This document shows positions 12,380 through 25,540 of a stretch of DNA of 64,000 bases, piece after piece. The translations under genes were made by a program, and so were the position numbers. Source of the stretch: Heterobilharzia americana (Eukaryota; Platyhelminthes; Trematoda; Strigeidida; Schistosomatidae); assembly GCA_944470555.2 (NCBI GenBank), contig OX104128.1:42019920-42083919 (forward strand), written 5' to 3'. Within the stretch, counting starts at the first letter, position 1. Each line of letters opens with the position of its first letter. The notes beneath the pieces are model-generated. The model had not been told where the DNA came from and did not search any database. It saw only the letters and a list, made by a program, of their open reading frames with translations.

Positions 12380-12560
12380 CGTTCAACAAGTGACATTTAG
12401 TTTTGAAGTTGATCCTAGATGACAAGTCAAAATCAATCTTTCTTTTTCTCGATGTGTTAACTACAAGGCACAGCAGTCGAACAGTGAATAAATCCACTAG
12501 CTTCTAAAGTTGGGTTTAGGCCAAGAAGAAAAGAAACCCCATTCACTCACTGTGTTACTG
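12380..12560 (+). pseudogene. Possible Penelope-like RT fragment
   Basis: The plus strand reads approximately HLASVQQVTFSFEVD followed by FFLDVLTTRHSSRTVN. In PLE reverse transcriptases the stretch after the catalytic box has an FTME...LxFLDVLV motif in this order. The match is short, needs a frame change and has no YxDD box within it, so the call is tentative. Confidence 0.3.
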
Positions 12561-14649
12561 GATACTAAATATTCGTAGCGCAGATTGCAAAAAGTTAAAA
12601 TTTATTTCTTCGGAAGTACGTTTGCAGAAAATACCTTCTGAAGCTGATTAATGGATACAAGTATGAGAGAGAAAGACACGCAAAACCGGTCACTAACTCA
12701 TTTTCATTAGTCTAAAATTTAAAGGTGATAAAGCATAATCTCTCAGATATCATCTTTCAAGATTACTTAGGAGAATATTCTTCACAATCAAACTCCATTT
12801 GGCCATTAACAACTGTAAGTTATTCTATGTGCATAAACAATTTTTCCCAGCTGGCCACCTTCATTTACATCTATGACTTCTCTTGCTTCTTTCAGCAAGG
12901 GTCATGTTCAGAGATTACTGTCAACATGTATGCAACAGAATGTTCCAGCCTCGTTTTATAAGTGTGAAAGAAAACGCAATCTAAGTTCTTTCATTAAATA
13001 CTTGATTCCTTTCAACCATTTCAGTGAACCAAACAATGATACTGAGGTTACTTAAAGAGTTCTTTCAAGTGTATCACCTTTCTTCCTGAACACAGCAGAC
13101 GCTTTGACTATTCGTCAGCTAGAGCCTGACTATTTTGTGCAAGAAGAATATTTACAGCATTCGTCTTTCCTTCCTTTCTTTGATTCTTTTTGTTTTACTG
13201 ACTTTTCACTCTCGTTGGATCAATCTTTCCACTCTTTCATCATTATCAGTATTTTTTTTATATTTCACATTTACTTCTTTTGATCTCACAAATAATTGAA
13301 ATTTTTAGCAAAACACACATACCTCACTTAACTTGACTCATTTCTATTACCGAATCCGTCATTTGTTGACTAGTTGCACCATGTTTTCATCCCTTTTTAA
13401 GTTCCACCCTACTGATGAACAATCTAAAGATCTTATGCAACCCCTTTTATAGCTATTCAACCTCAAAGTCATCAACTAGTATTATTATTATGACCATGAA
13501 CGCCATCACTGTTATTTCTCACATCATTTATTTGAACTTTATTTTCCTCACAGAGTACGTTCTTTAAAGACCATACATGAACGAATAAATACTTTGAAAA
13601 AAGTAAACTGTTCTGTATTTCCTGTTTTCGGTATTTTCATCTTTCTTGATCTATTCTTGTGATTTCCACTGGCAGGATGCATTTGAGAATGACAAGGTTT
13701 TCTTGAGTTCATAACCAAGACCTGTGATTTTTAATATTGCATCATTTAGTCGATACTTGTGTGCGTGCTGTAATCTTTGGGTCATATGACCTTGAGATGG
13801 CAGAGGTTTGTAGATTGGGATATGTATAATAGTTATTTAAAGATTTCTGAGCTTTGAGGTCTGTCCTTTGGCATTTCATCACCAGGTTTGGCTACTTTAT
13901 CAGCATTTGATTTATTAAGAAAAGAATTGTTTTCAAGTTTAATGAGTGTTTATGAGGAATATTTGCCTACCGTGAGCCTTATTGTCTCATGAGTAGTGAT
14001 TACTTTTTCTTCCTTTTTTCAGAGATTGACCTTTATAATCGTTTATGTAGTCTGACCCATGCTGTTGACCTGATGTCTGACGATTGATCTGAAAAGTGAT
14101 TTCCGTTTGGCTGGTCCTTTCTGAGTAGTCCATTCGTCGGGTCAATCTGCGTGTGTCTGTTGACTGTCATTTGACTAAAGGAACACGCTCCCAGGAACTA
14201 TCTTGGAGTTTCTGAACTAAATTGTTGTAGTACTTCCATATTGTCCTAGTCAAAGGTGTAGTTTTACTCATCAGTATGCATTAATTTTGGTGATAAAAAG
14301 CTTTTTCGCTTGACTACAAGCTGATGATCATAAACGTATTGACCAATTCGACCGCTAGATTGACTTAAACAATTATGTTTACACCCCACTGCAGCTAATT
14401 TTGTAGATTATATTTCTCTTATCTTCCTTGAGTAATGGACAGTTTATCTTTCACTAGGCGTTATTCAGTGATCTGGTTGATTTATGTGCTAAAAGGTCTA
14501 CGAAATTCTTGAAGTAACCAGTCGACAGTTTCTGATACATTTTTGATGCATGATGAAGTGATTCGTTTTGTGAGTTGGGGGAATTGTTTTGGTGCATCTT
14601 CTATTCATAAGCATTTTTGGTGAAGTGAATTAGATATTCGTTGGGTCTG
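12561..14649. other. Non-coding stretch, pyrimidine-rich in part
   Basis: Includes a pyrimidine-rich plus strand at about 13150-13560. The lower part could hold the diverged C-terminal half of the neighbouring minus-strand PLE, but I could not find its endonuclease motifs. Confidence 0.35.
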
Positions 14650-15360
14650 AACACTGTTTAAAGGTGGATTTTTTCTAATTTCCTCAGTTATTGAATGTTG
14701 TAATAGGTCTGGGTATGTGCTAATAGTGCCTACAGATAGCAAGATGCTGGGTTGTTACTACTGTATTTGAAAACTTGACCTGAGTCTACTACATTTTGGC
14801 ATACTTGATTTCTTCATCATAACCTTATTCCGTGAAATAAATATCTTAAAAGGTTTGGTTGTGGAACAGAACATGTTTTCTAGTCCGCTTGTTTCAAAAA
14901 TCGCATAAATGTCATCAATGTAACAAGTCCAAATTTTCTGTTTGATTTTCGAAATGACTTCTAATTCTAACTGCTTCATCATTGCTTCAGTGACCAGTTC
15001 GGATATTACTGAACTGATAGCAGTTCCATTACTCGATTTGTAGAGATAACGATTGAACTGAAAGTATATTGTGTCACATAAATTGATTAATCCTATCTTG
15101 TTTGTAGAAGCGGTTTGCGTATATTTTTGAAGTAACTGGTCATTTTTGAGAAGAATACTTTTTATTTCTGTGACGAGATCTTAGTTAATTGACGTCAAAA
15201 ATGCACATATATAGAAGAAAACCATCTATGAGTCAACAGTGAGTAGCAGTATTTGTGGCATAGTAGTTTATAATCATTTAACAACTGGCCTAATGTCAAC
15301 TTAGTTCTTTCTAACTCAATTCTTATAAACGGATACTCAAATTTGCTTATAAAATATTAT
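14650..15360 (-). pseudogene. Penelope-like element RT fragment
   Basis: Minus-strand translation gives, in order, a degraded palm start MVFFYICAFLTSI (about 15190-15230, where PLEs have SFDVTSLFTSI), DTIYFQFNRYLYKSSNGTA, ISSVISELVTEAMMKQLE and then KIWTCYIDDIYAIF (near 14900-14940). The order and spacing fit a PLE reverse transcriptase, with the YIDD pair kept but the first catalytic aspartate lost. Upstream stops (15250-15360) and loss of the first aspartate mark it as dead. The motif wording differs from the remnant at 0.3-1.3 kb (EAMMKQLE versus GNFETNFN after the shared helix), so these are likely different PLE lineages. Confidence 0.6.
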
Positions 15361-16185
15361 TTTATACTATTGAAAGGCCATCATTAATAGCAGAGTGTTG
15401 CAATTTGAAATGTGAAGGAATTTGTATGGATATTGTCCAGTGTCCTTTATCTTTTTGGCAGTATTTTGTTACTTTACTCACCTTCTACACAATGATATTC
15501 CAGTAACGTGTTGAAGGATAGGCTTTTTACATAAAAAAGTTCCATTAGAGAACAATGCATTTCGAAAGAGTTCTTACTATGTATCCATGTTAGCGGGTAA
15601 ATGGCATATGATGGTCTGATTGTAGCACAAGATGGCTCCCCAGTGGTCAAAAACACTATTAATTTTCAGATATTTTAAAACTGACGTCAATCAATGACGG
15701 AAATTTCAGCGAAAGAGATTAACCAACAATCTACAAACCAGCAAACCGGAATATAACATTTTGCTTCCGCATAAACTGTTGAGTTGATTTTCAAAAACAT
15801 TTTGATCTCTATGAAAAAGTTGATTATCTGTAATAGACAAGCTGAACTCTTAACTACGCTTTAGGCTGATAAGTCTCTCATGGAAGATGAATACGAGATT
15901 CAGTCAATCACCTGTAGTCATCATCTGAACTGTTTGTATTCAAACATCATTTCGTTTCATGGTAGTCGATTTCTTAAATACAACGCATATTAGAATAGCG
16001 TTAATTACTGGATGCCATCAAGGAAACAGTTTACCTTAAATAAGTTACTTTAACCTAGTTGCATCATTTTGAGATCCTGTTTTATTACCTGTCATCAAAT
16101 TATGTCCTGATGTTTACACATGAGTACAATTTCTCGAGAATTATTTGAAATGAGTAGAGAAATTCAAAGTTAGTATTCTGTCTAA
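15361..16185. other. Non-coding stretch, nothing recognised
   Basis: May include the eroded N-terminal part of the adjacent minus-strand PLE, but no motif could be aligned by eye. Confidence 0.35.
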
Positions 16186-16460
16186 GCAGAATACGAATAA
16201 TCTCAGTAAACAGTTGTTCTCAAAGACTTTCTCTTCATGATCTGCAATTACAAATCCATGAAAACAGGTGCAATACAGTAGCCTTTGTAAAACATATAGT
16301 AGAATTATTTCAGCAGTAAAACAGTCACTTTGTACTGCGTGTAAGTGAAGATGAAATGAAGTGGATGTCAATTTCGTAGCTAGAACAGAAATCGATTTAG
16401 TGTTGGTTATGCAACGATGATAGGAACCCATCTGCAGGCAAGGGTCAAGCAAATCCACCT
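16186..16460 (-). repeat. Unnamed repeat Y, copy 1
   Basis: The minus strand shares blocks with the plus strand at 17330-17540: CACCTGTTTTCATGGATTT, TGAAATAATTCTACT and GAC(A/G)TCCACTT occur in the same order in both. It contains a 105-codon open frame (16141-16458) with no known domain. I read it as an old interspersed repeat of unknown type rather than an exon, because the other copy is not open. Confidence 0.45.
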
Positions 16461-16516
16461 AGAATAACAACAGGAAATTATGAGTATCAGTCAACAGAGA
16501 ATGATAACTGTTAGAC

Positions 16517-16715
16517 AGGTGGTTGCTGCCGCGCTCCATTGGTCATGTGGATAACACTGTGGTGTATTAAGCGATAGTTACCGGGTTTGAGTCTCAGGGG
16601 GACAACATCAGTCACTGGAGTGGGGGTCTGTTGATGAGTCCCAAATGGAAAGAAACTCGCCTCTTGGATTCTACTGCTAGCCACCAAATGGACTACAATA
16701 TAATGAATATCCAAG
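16517..16715 (+). repeat. Hammerhead-SINE relic H4 (SM-alpha-like)
   Basis: A tRNA-like head (GGTCATGTGGATAACACTG, then a B-box-like GGGTTTGAGTCTC) leads into TTGATGAGTCCCAAAT and GAAACTCGC (GAAA at 16652-16655), then GGATTCTACTGCTAGCC. This is the layout of the schistosome hammerhead: core strand CUGAUGA, stem II, GAAA, stem III, then the stem I strand. The first core base is T instead of C (16631) and stem II is shortened to TCC/GGA, so it is probably catalytically dead. Confidence 0.6.
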
Positions 16716-17329
16716 AAGTATCGAGATATCCGTATAGGGGGCTATCTACCAACAGTGGTCGAGGAGTTTGACTTAGTATACCAGTATGAAATTACAAGTA
16801 TCAATAAACAGTAGATGTCTGTACTCTCATACTCTGGAGCAAATTATCACATACTGCGTTCCTTTGTAATCCTCCAGAAAGGGCTCAACTAGATCCCTTA
16901 TCTGTAGTTCAAACTACAGTTATGACAACGTGAAACCTTAATCTTTACATTCAGGTATAATGTGTTCAGGTTCATTACTACTCTGGCCCATAATGGGGTC
17001 AACACATTCTTCATTATCCCCTCCATCATATGTTAACATTCCATCCTACTGTTTGAATTTATTTACCTTGTTTCACTGGTAAACATTTATTTTGTTACGC
17101 TGCTAATTTTATGACCCAGTTTTATCATATTATCATTAGTTGTCTTTCCCAGCCTTTACGTAACACTTCCCATATGATACCTTGTTATTTGTTTACTGCA
17201 TTAACATTGATTCCTCCATGCCGTTTAGATGTGATTCATCTTTAAACAATGATAATTTGCTTCTTGGTAAGCAAACAAACATAGATATACATCCACCCGT
17301 AAATGATTACATCCAGATTTTGTTGTTCG

Positions 17330-17540
17330 GCTTAATTTGATTTCATTGCACAGCCAGGACTACATTGATTACTATTCCATCAGCAAAACTGACGTCCACT
17401 TGATTTTATTATCATTTACGTAAAATACAATCCGAAGGCTTCAATATTGAAATAATTCTACTGTACTACACCTGTTTTCATGGATTTCGTGACTGCACAT
17501 CTTGAAGTGAAGGCAACCGAAAATACATGTTCGCTTACAT
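17330..17540 (+). repeat. Unnamed repeat Y, copy 2
   Basis: Same ordered blocks as copy 1 but in the opposite orientation, about 900 bp away. Between the two copies lies the hammerhead SINE and a pyrimidine-rich stretch (16900-17280) in which I recognise nothing. Confidence 0.45.
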
Positions 17541-20500
17541 TGTCCTTTTTCCAAATAATCCATAAACATAAATAAAACTCGCTTGATGGTTGCTAGCAGT
17601 GAAGTACAAGTTACGTGTTTTGGGCTATTTAAGACTGGTCAGTTAGATATACTTATATATTAGTGAACAATGTTGTTTTCACCTTGGCTAGAAGCCGGTG
17701 ATAATCGCTTAAAACGCCACAGAGTTATTCACCTGGATAGTAAGCCATATCAACCACCTACTGTGCCCTGAATGTTGACGTTTTCAATTTCAGGAAATAA
17801 ATGTGACTTAGGGTAGGTTTTAGGCTTTCATTTGAGTGGTTTTTCTTGTGATGTCAGAATTTGTTATCAGTCATCGATACTTTAAAGTGGTCATGAAAAT
17901 TACTTTTCACTAATGAAAAATAATCTGTCATTCATACATCTGATCATGACCATTTCAGATATGAAACAAACCTGTGATAGTCAGTCAGGTATATATTCCC
18001 CGTTTGCTTAGAACATAACTGGATTATCAAAATAGACATTCTTATTTCGGTATCAGGTATTTGTGAGTTACTTCTTCTCTACATTAGTGTGACCGCAAAT
18101 ATTTAATCATGATATTAAATAAGAATTTTCAAGTTCAGAATTATAAAAGAATTTGAACACCGATTATGCCGAAATCAGTATGTCCCCAAAACTGTTAGTT
18201 GGTGATTGCTTAATAAAATGTGAAGTGGTGTGGAACAACACTTTTCGACTGTTTTGTACTTGACCTGAACTAACACGTTTGATAGTTAATAAACGAAAGT
18301 TCTTTTCATACTTTCAACGCATATTCATTTGTTTTGAAAAACAAAGTTATGAAGTGATAGTGTAGTGTATTTCAATTTATATATAACTGCATGCCTGACC
18401 AGATTGTGTGCGCGGTTTAATCTTAAGTGAGTGATGTCATAAAAATAATCAGAACAAACTGATTTGTGCTCTATTTGAAGAGTTGTGAACAAAAGTATTT
18501 TTAGCTAGAAACAACTTAACCATTTCATTGAATTAAATGTTATTATGATACAATTGATAGGTTTGAATATTCATTAAAATGTCGAAAGGAAACAGTATAG
18601 CCTTAACATATTACCACCCGCTTATTGGTTTCTGTTTCAAGGTTGTTCGGAATAAATCAATAAATTTAGCTAGATATATATTGTCGAATCGATTGATTTA
18701 CCTAGATGAACAGAATATTCTAAAGTAATTAGTTAGACTGAATTTTTGACCAGTTCACTCCAGTGCACCGAATAATACCAAATGTCATTAACGTTTCTTA
18801 CACATTATTCAGTAAGTGGATAAAAAGGAGGTATCTAAGTGGATAATGTTGCAATTTACGAAAGGACCTTGAAGCAATTTTTGGTGAGGATTGATATTAA
18901 TTAGAGAACCAGTAAGAACCAGAGTGTAACAGAACTCTGCCTTACCTTATTTTGAGATTTTTTATGCAGTATGTACCTATGACCGCTCGCTAGGTCGGGT
19001 TCTGGTCTACCACGTATAACGACGAGCCTTTCACCCTTAGAATACAAATCAAATTTTATCTTCACATCTGAAATGGGTGATCTCAATGGTCATAGTTCCT
19101 TATTAGTAATTCGGAATATCCATTTTGAGGCAGGCGACTGGTGAGGAAAGAGTAGACATTCAACTGATGGGTTGGTGAAGGACTGATTGATTTCAAAACA
19201 GTTATTATCAATAAAGTTAGGCGCTTATGTTTAAGTATAAGGCGAAGATAAACTAACTATTCAGCACTTCATAATTTCTAGTGGTTCTCTGACTCGAAGC
19301 CACCCATAAAGTAGAATAAGTTTCTAATACGTAGCCAATTGGATAAAAGTTACATATTTTCGTGACTTCTTTTACTAGGTAAGCAATCTTTCTTACTTCT
19401 TTGCACATGTTTTCTATTGTTCGTTCCGCGCGAAAATTTGAGCTTAAAATTTTTTATACTTCTGCACAATTAGTTTTAATCGTGTTTCACGAAAATGGTT
19501 ATGGGAATCAAACTGTGGTACACTGCGGTTAGGATGCATTTCATTCTGCAGACAACTTCAGTTTCGTTTACTCATAAAATTTAAAAAAGGCTTTTTCAGG
19601 GCTTTACAACAGGGTAAAATACCACCCACTGAATAATTCATGAACACAGTGTAGCTGCTTAAATAGTTGTGCGGTGAAAAACTGATTAGTAACGTCTAAG
19701 ACTTTAGTCTTGAAAGATACCAGCCAAAACCTAGTGAAAATAAGTTGCTCTAGGCTTATAGAAATAACATGAAAGGATACGTGAAATGAAACTATAGATC
19801 TGGGTTCACAGTTTCTGGATAAACAGCTTCAAAAACCTGTTGACTCTAATTACTTTGTAAGGATTGTGTTTAAAGTGTAATGAAGAAATGTTTGTCATAG
19901 ATGAGTGGTTCAGTGGTCAGTATCGAGTTACCAGTTCTCATACACAGTGAAGCATCATTAGTGTAATTATTATTTGTCAAGGAATTTCAAACTCTTATGT
20001 TCAAAATTTCTCACGTTTATTACCGTAATTTTCAGTTTTATGTCATATGCCATAGAATGTAAAAAATACGGTTCGGATGGTCTGCTTTATAGTATTCCTT
20101 AGTAATTGTCAACTTTTTATGAAAACAGCTGATCCTTCCCGACATCAGGGAGTAATATATATGTGTTAAAGACCCTTCTTAGACCCATAGACATCACTGT
20201 TTTACACCATTCCAATATTTAACGTCAGTTGTTCAAAAGCTAGATGAATGTTCGTAGTATGTGCATTTTACTTGTATAATTCCGGCGTAGTACAGTAGGA
20301 TAAATAACGAAACAAACTGATATTTTGTATTATTTTTGGAAGTTTCCATCTCGCTAGGACAATTCTTTTTCAGAAGTGTGAATCTGACGATAACTTTTCT
20401 GGTTAATATTCAAGTTAGGTAAAAAAAGGGTACCTTTATGATCATTCAGTTACATCGTGATATGGAACAATAATGAATGTAATGCAGATGAGTGAATTAG

Positions 20501-21639
20501 CGGATTGGTCAGAGAAACTTATTCCAGTTGCGAAATAAGGTGGGACAAAAAACAGTGGGGAATTTAGATGAACTACAAAAAGTACCATGAAGTCGTGTCA
20601 TCACAGAGGAGTCAGAATAAATTACTACTTTGGAAAGATGAATGTTTGAAAACCAAACAGTGTATGGTAATTAATAACAATAATTAAAAAAAATAATGGT
20701 GTTAACGATGAAGGTACTTATATTTATGATAACGGTTGAAGTACGAATAACGTATTTTATGAACTGGCACACAGCCGCCATAAAATGAAGTAAACCGAGT
20801 GACGTTAAGGGCCACCCTAGTAGCTACTGACATAACCAATCAGATTTCGGAACTTTGGCTAGGAGGTTAGTTTTTCATGAAATATTGAAAATTAACTGGT
20901 TATCTCAGAAATTGTTAGGATGACCTTTAAAATTCACTGAAAGAAATCAAACTGTTTCAGTTTTCTAACTCAACATAATTTCAAGATTCTAACTGAAAAA
21001 ATGTCTATAGCGTTGTGCACTTTCTCAATCTCTCATTAACAAGAGTCCAGAAATCAGAACCATTTTATTTTTCACTTCCGTAAACTGTATCATTTTTTTC
21101 ATTATCCGTCATCACTAAGTCATCTTGATAAATGAACCTGAACTCATTTGAAAAGAAGGTGAAGACATACAATGAATTCAAAATTTTCTGCGAAATTTGT
21201 TGTTCTAGCTTTGATAAAAATTTAAAAAGGTTTAGTTTCTAAGCATTGCTTTCTCTGATACCAATTTTCATCATGTTCAATTTCACATGTATTTTTGTAT
21301 CTTTAGGTTCCCATTTCTTTTATTTCCTAAGCTGAAATCTTGAGCTCTAGTTCCAGAATCTAAGGACATATGAACATCCTAATTTATCTGTACTTTGAAA
21401 TCAGTTACAGTTATTATCTGTGACTTTAGGATTTCCAAATGTAACTCATAGGTTGTATTAATCAAGTTTTAATTTTCGAGTCATCGATAATTGTGCAAGT
21501 TCATTTGTTGGTTTAGCTACCAAATCTTTGATAAAACTTATGGTCACAAAGAGAGCAAAGTGAAATGTTATAATGGTCTAAATGTGAGCAGAAATATGGA
21601 GGCGCGAAGATGTATGAATAGATTTAAAATGATTGCATT
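17541..21639. other. Non-coding stretch, nothing recognised
   Basis: About 4.1 kb of AT-rich DNA with no open frame above about 61 codons and no motif or repeat I could match to the rest of the window. Confidence 0.4.
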
Positions 21640-22195
21640 CACGGTGACTTGTTTGAATCTTGAGGTACCAGAAATTTTCGCCGCACATATACTTCAATTT
21701 CCTCGCTTTCAATTTGTTTTAATCATTTAACTATGTCCTCTAAAAGTGTCATGTAGTCTTGCACAATTTTATAATGATTTTAGCTAGCCGTTTCTCCAGG
21801 AAATAATAAAAGAAAAAAAATTATGAAGTTCGATGGACTATTTGGTGTACAAAACTCACTATTGTTCCCCTTCTAGGACGGTTAGCTCTAATGACAGATT
21901 CTTGTATTGCTTGAATGAACCGTCACTACCAAATTTACTTTTGATTTCTTATGCATCCTCCATTCTATATCGGAAGCTTATGCAAAATTATTGCCTTTAA
22001 TAGTATTATTATTAAAGTAATAATGATGTATTGTAATATTGACTTTATTTCAAACAATTATTAGTACAACTTGGAATTCACGCATACAGTAATCATTTCG
22101 TTTGAATGTGTTGTTCTGGTAGAGAACTTGCTGTGAATTCCATACTGTATGAAACATCTAGTCTGGAATAAAGCGATTATTATTCCAGCGAATTT
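21640..22195 (+). repeat. Unnamed dispersed repeat X, copy 2
   Basis: Shares ordered blocks with 47.9-48.4 kb (TTTTAATCATTTA; GATTCTTGTA(T/A)T; ATTATTGCCTTTAAT) and ends in CTGGAATAAAGCGATTATTA, the same 3' end as copies 1, 4 and 5. No coding motif is visible. A fixed 3' end with AATAAA and an ATT-type tail suggests a retroposed element or the 3' UTR of one. Confidence 0.5.
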
Positions 22196-24595
22196 GGATA
22201 GTTACTAGTGAGTGAAATGTAGGCTAAAATATTACACCATTGTACCAAGATAAAAGAAATGAGTAATCCTTCGATTTTTAAGATACCATTTTTATTTAAC
22301 TTTCAATGTATTGCATTCTAATAGCCTTTATTTAAAATTGTTTAATAAAAGACTACAATACAAGTAATTAGCTTCTCATTTACTTAGTGATGGTCTGTGC
22401 ATTCGACAAAATCAGTAGTAGAGCTACGTATTAAAAATTTTTCTTGACTTTAAAGTTAGTTACATGCCTCTAATTTCATTATATTGATCTAAAATTTGGT
22501 ACTGTCAAACTCAATTTTTTCGACATTAGATGATAGTAACAGCAGATGATTTGCATATGCTTACATGTCTGTTCAAGATTTATACAGTGAAGCACAAACT
22601 ATTAGGTTGTCAGTTTTATAAATACAATAGGCTGAGGATTATGCTGAAATTCCTACTAATTTCTTCGTTCCCAGCTAGTTAAAATTTGTTGAAGACTGAG
22701 TTCACATACTACATGGTATTTACAGTCAATATAATCCATCTATATTCGAGATCACCTTAGCTTTATTTCTTTGTTTAGTTTACATATCTCTGAAAAAGTT
22801 CATTAATAAGGTGAGGTATAAAAACCTAATAGCTATTAAAAGCCGTTGCTTAACTTCTTGATCAAGGAACTCTTCGTTTTCTATCGCCAGGAAGAACGTT
22901 TATAAATCTGAGGAAACTGAGGCTCAACTAAACTGTTTTTTTGCAATTCAGCAGTCTTTTCAAAGCTGAAACTCGAAGGATTTATTTCAAATGTTATATA
23001 AGCTGATACCTAACGACAGTTCCTATAAGCAGCCTGATTCGTTTGAACTGCTCAAGGACTCCACTTGTTTAATAAGATCGACTTTAAAATTTTAGTTTAA
23101 TATAAGCTGGAAATCTGAAACTGACTAAGCCTCTCTATCTTTAGAAGTTAATTCTATTTGCTCACGACATATGGGATGTTTTCATTAAATGCTTTATGGT
23201 TCTTTTTCATGGATATTTGATACTACTTACCTAAATATTATGGCACTAATATATCACTACTACAATATATCACTACAACCTCTGAAGGAAGAAGTCTATT
23301 TATAAATTTATTGCAGGGCGATTTTAATTCTAATGAGGAAAACTGTGAAGTGTTTATGAATAGCAACACCCACGTGTTAATAAATACGCTGGAAGGTTTT
23401 ATCATTCCTTTTATGTTTTGATTGTTTCTCATGGCCGTGCACAGTATCTCAGTAACTGATCTAACTGACACGTGCCTGAGATCAGAATGACTTAGGCTAA
23501 GACGTAATTCCATTTTAACATTTAACCCATAGTGGTTCATGTTATTTATTATGTTGTTAAAGTATGTTCGATATCAATGCAGTTTACTTAAAGCTACTAT
23601 CAACTAATACAGGGTTCGTATTGCTGGTTAATACAAACAAACATGGCCTGAAATACACCTCACGATGTACGAAATGCCACAAAGGCTTGAGAGTAGAGTA
23701 ACATTCAACCCTCACTATATTTCCCTGATTTTTTCTCTCAAAAGTTTATTTGTTTTGTAGTTGGCCACAAATAGCCATGAAATTTTCTGTTTTTGCTATC
23801 ATGTTTTATTGGTGTCAGCAGGTTGTAGTGCTAGTTGTACAGAAACGCGTGGTTTGTTACTGACTCTAGTCGCTTCGTGGTTATATTTATTTCTAACCAT
23901 GTACTGATGAAAATTTCATTGAAACACTCAGTGTCTTTTCGATCATTTGTCGGGTGACGAGAGAAGATATTTTGAAGATCGTAAAGAACTTGACTTGAAA
24001 TCATAACTCCGGTAATTTAAGGACTGGAAAATATCTCATATTTTTGCTTGTCAACTGCAGTTTCAGCACCAAAATGTTAAGGAGTGAGCAGTTATTAATT
24101 TTATGGTGTGGTACAAAATGTATACCATTCTTTTACGTTACTATGATTGAAATTAGGTAATGTATCACATAATGACGTAAAACAGAAATTCATGGTATAT
24201 AATGGTGCTTCTTCCTCCCATTTACTTTCCCAAAAGTTATTTACTGTTTTGATATTTGTTTGCCACCAGGTAACTGGAAAATCTAGTACTGTACTCTTAT
24301 CATCAGTTAAGAATTTCGGAACGATATTTTTTTTCGTTCTTCTGATAAATACGGTCCTGCGATGACTAAACTAAGTGCTCTTGGGGGATATGACTGACAC
24401 TATCATTCTTAGCTTATCTAAAAATTACCACTGTTTTTCTGAAATCACGAACTCCAGAGTCATTTTTGTCAAGTGATTTGTCTCAGTAGTGGAATTTTGA
24501 AAAATGCACCCATAATTTTTGTTGGTACGTTTTTAGGCAGTTTCTCACTATCGATCCTATTCAGAATGAAGAAATATAGATTAGACTAGAGATAC
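22196..24595. other. Non-coding stretch, nothing recognised
   Basis: The longest frame, a 100-codon minus-strand frame at 23238-23540, has no recognisable domain. Confidence 0.4.
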
Positions 24596-25540
24596 CTCCT
24601 GCCATTGTTCCTGTTTATCTTCGCTATAGGTGTATTAATGGGCATAACCTTAAGTACCTCTGACATCATGAAGATTCATCTACTGTATCAAGGGTATCAA
24701 GTTGACTTGGAGCACACAGACGATATTATTGTGTTAGGTGAACACACTGACGATGTGAGGTTTACTGAATGCCTTAAGAAAAAGTCTGTGTGCTTGGCAT
24801 GCATTTTGCACCTACAGAATGTAAGGTGGTGTTTCAGGACTGGTCTGCAACTGTTTTGCACTTAAGGATAAAGACTGAGTTGATCGCATGTGTTGACTAC
24901 TCAGAGAGTTGCATGAATCCAAACATTTTGGTTGATGACAAAACCTCAGGTGGAATACGGAAGGATTTTTTGCTATTTGCCAATTTGCATCATTTTCGCA
25001 GCTGACTGGGGAGATGTTTAACCATCTGTTAAAGGACAACTGTGTAGCTCTATAGTTCATTATGTTTTGTCTTAAGACTATGTGACATGGCTAATAAAAG
25101 TATGATAAATGGAAGGATTATATTTTAAAAACGTTGCTTCTGGAGCATCGCTCATGTATCGTGAAATCAGTATGCGTACAATGTCGAGGTAAGGAAAAGG
25201 GTTCTAGGCAAGACAGGTAAGTCAGGCAAAAAGGTTTTGAACCTTCATCGATTGAGGTAGCTTGGACTTGTGCTGCGCATGACCAGCCACCATCTACTCC
25301 GATGCGCAACGGTAAAACCTTTTAGATTAGATTAGAAGGATGATCAGGGTGACCAGGAAAATATATAACACCGGTTCATAAAGTTCATTACTTTGAGTCT
25401 AGGCTAAGTAGGGAGCTGTAGACTCCCTGATTTTGGTCCTCAAGATGATAGAATTCAGTGGTTCGAGACATCTGGTGAAATGGCTGAAAATCGGGCACAA
25501 TAGAGCAGATTTATTCACTCTCTGAGTTCTAAGCTTGAAT
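24596..25540 (+). pseudogene. RTE family B reverse transcriptase, C-terminal remnant
   Basis: The plus strand begins with LFLFIFAIGVLMGITLSTSD and VDLEHTDDIIVLGEHTDD, the region around the RT catalytic box of RTE-clade elements; the usual Y/F-A-D-D is HTDD here. It continues with FAPTECKVVFQDWSA, then, after gaps and frame changes, NLHRLR-LGLVLRMTSHHL (about 25240-25300) and WF-TSG-MAENRAQ near 25460-25500. The same ordered motifs occur in the minus-strand element at 61.6-63.5 kb, so both belong to one family, distinct from family A. The region between about 25000 and 25140 does not align, indicating loss or replacement. The copy is 5'-truncated and dead. Confidence 0.6.

Noticed and set aside
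16141..16458. 105-codon minus-strand frame as a host exon
   Set aside because: It coincides with repeat Y, whose second copy at 17.33-17.54 kb is not open.
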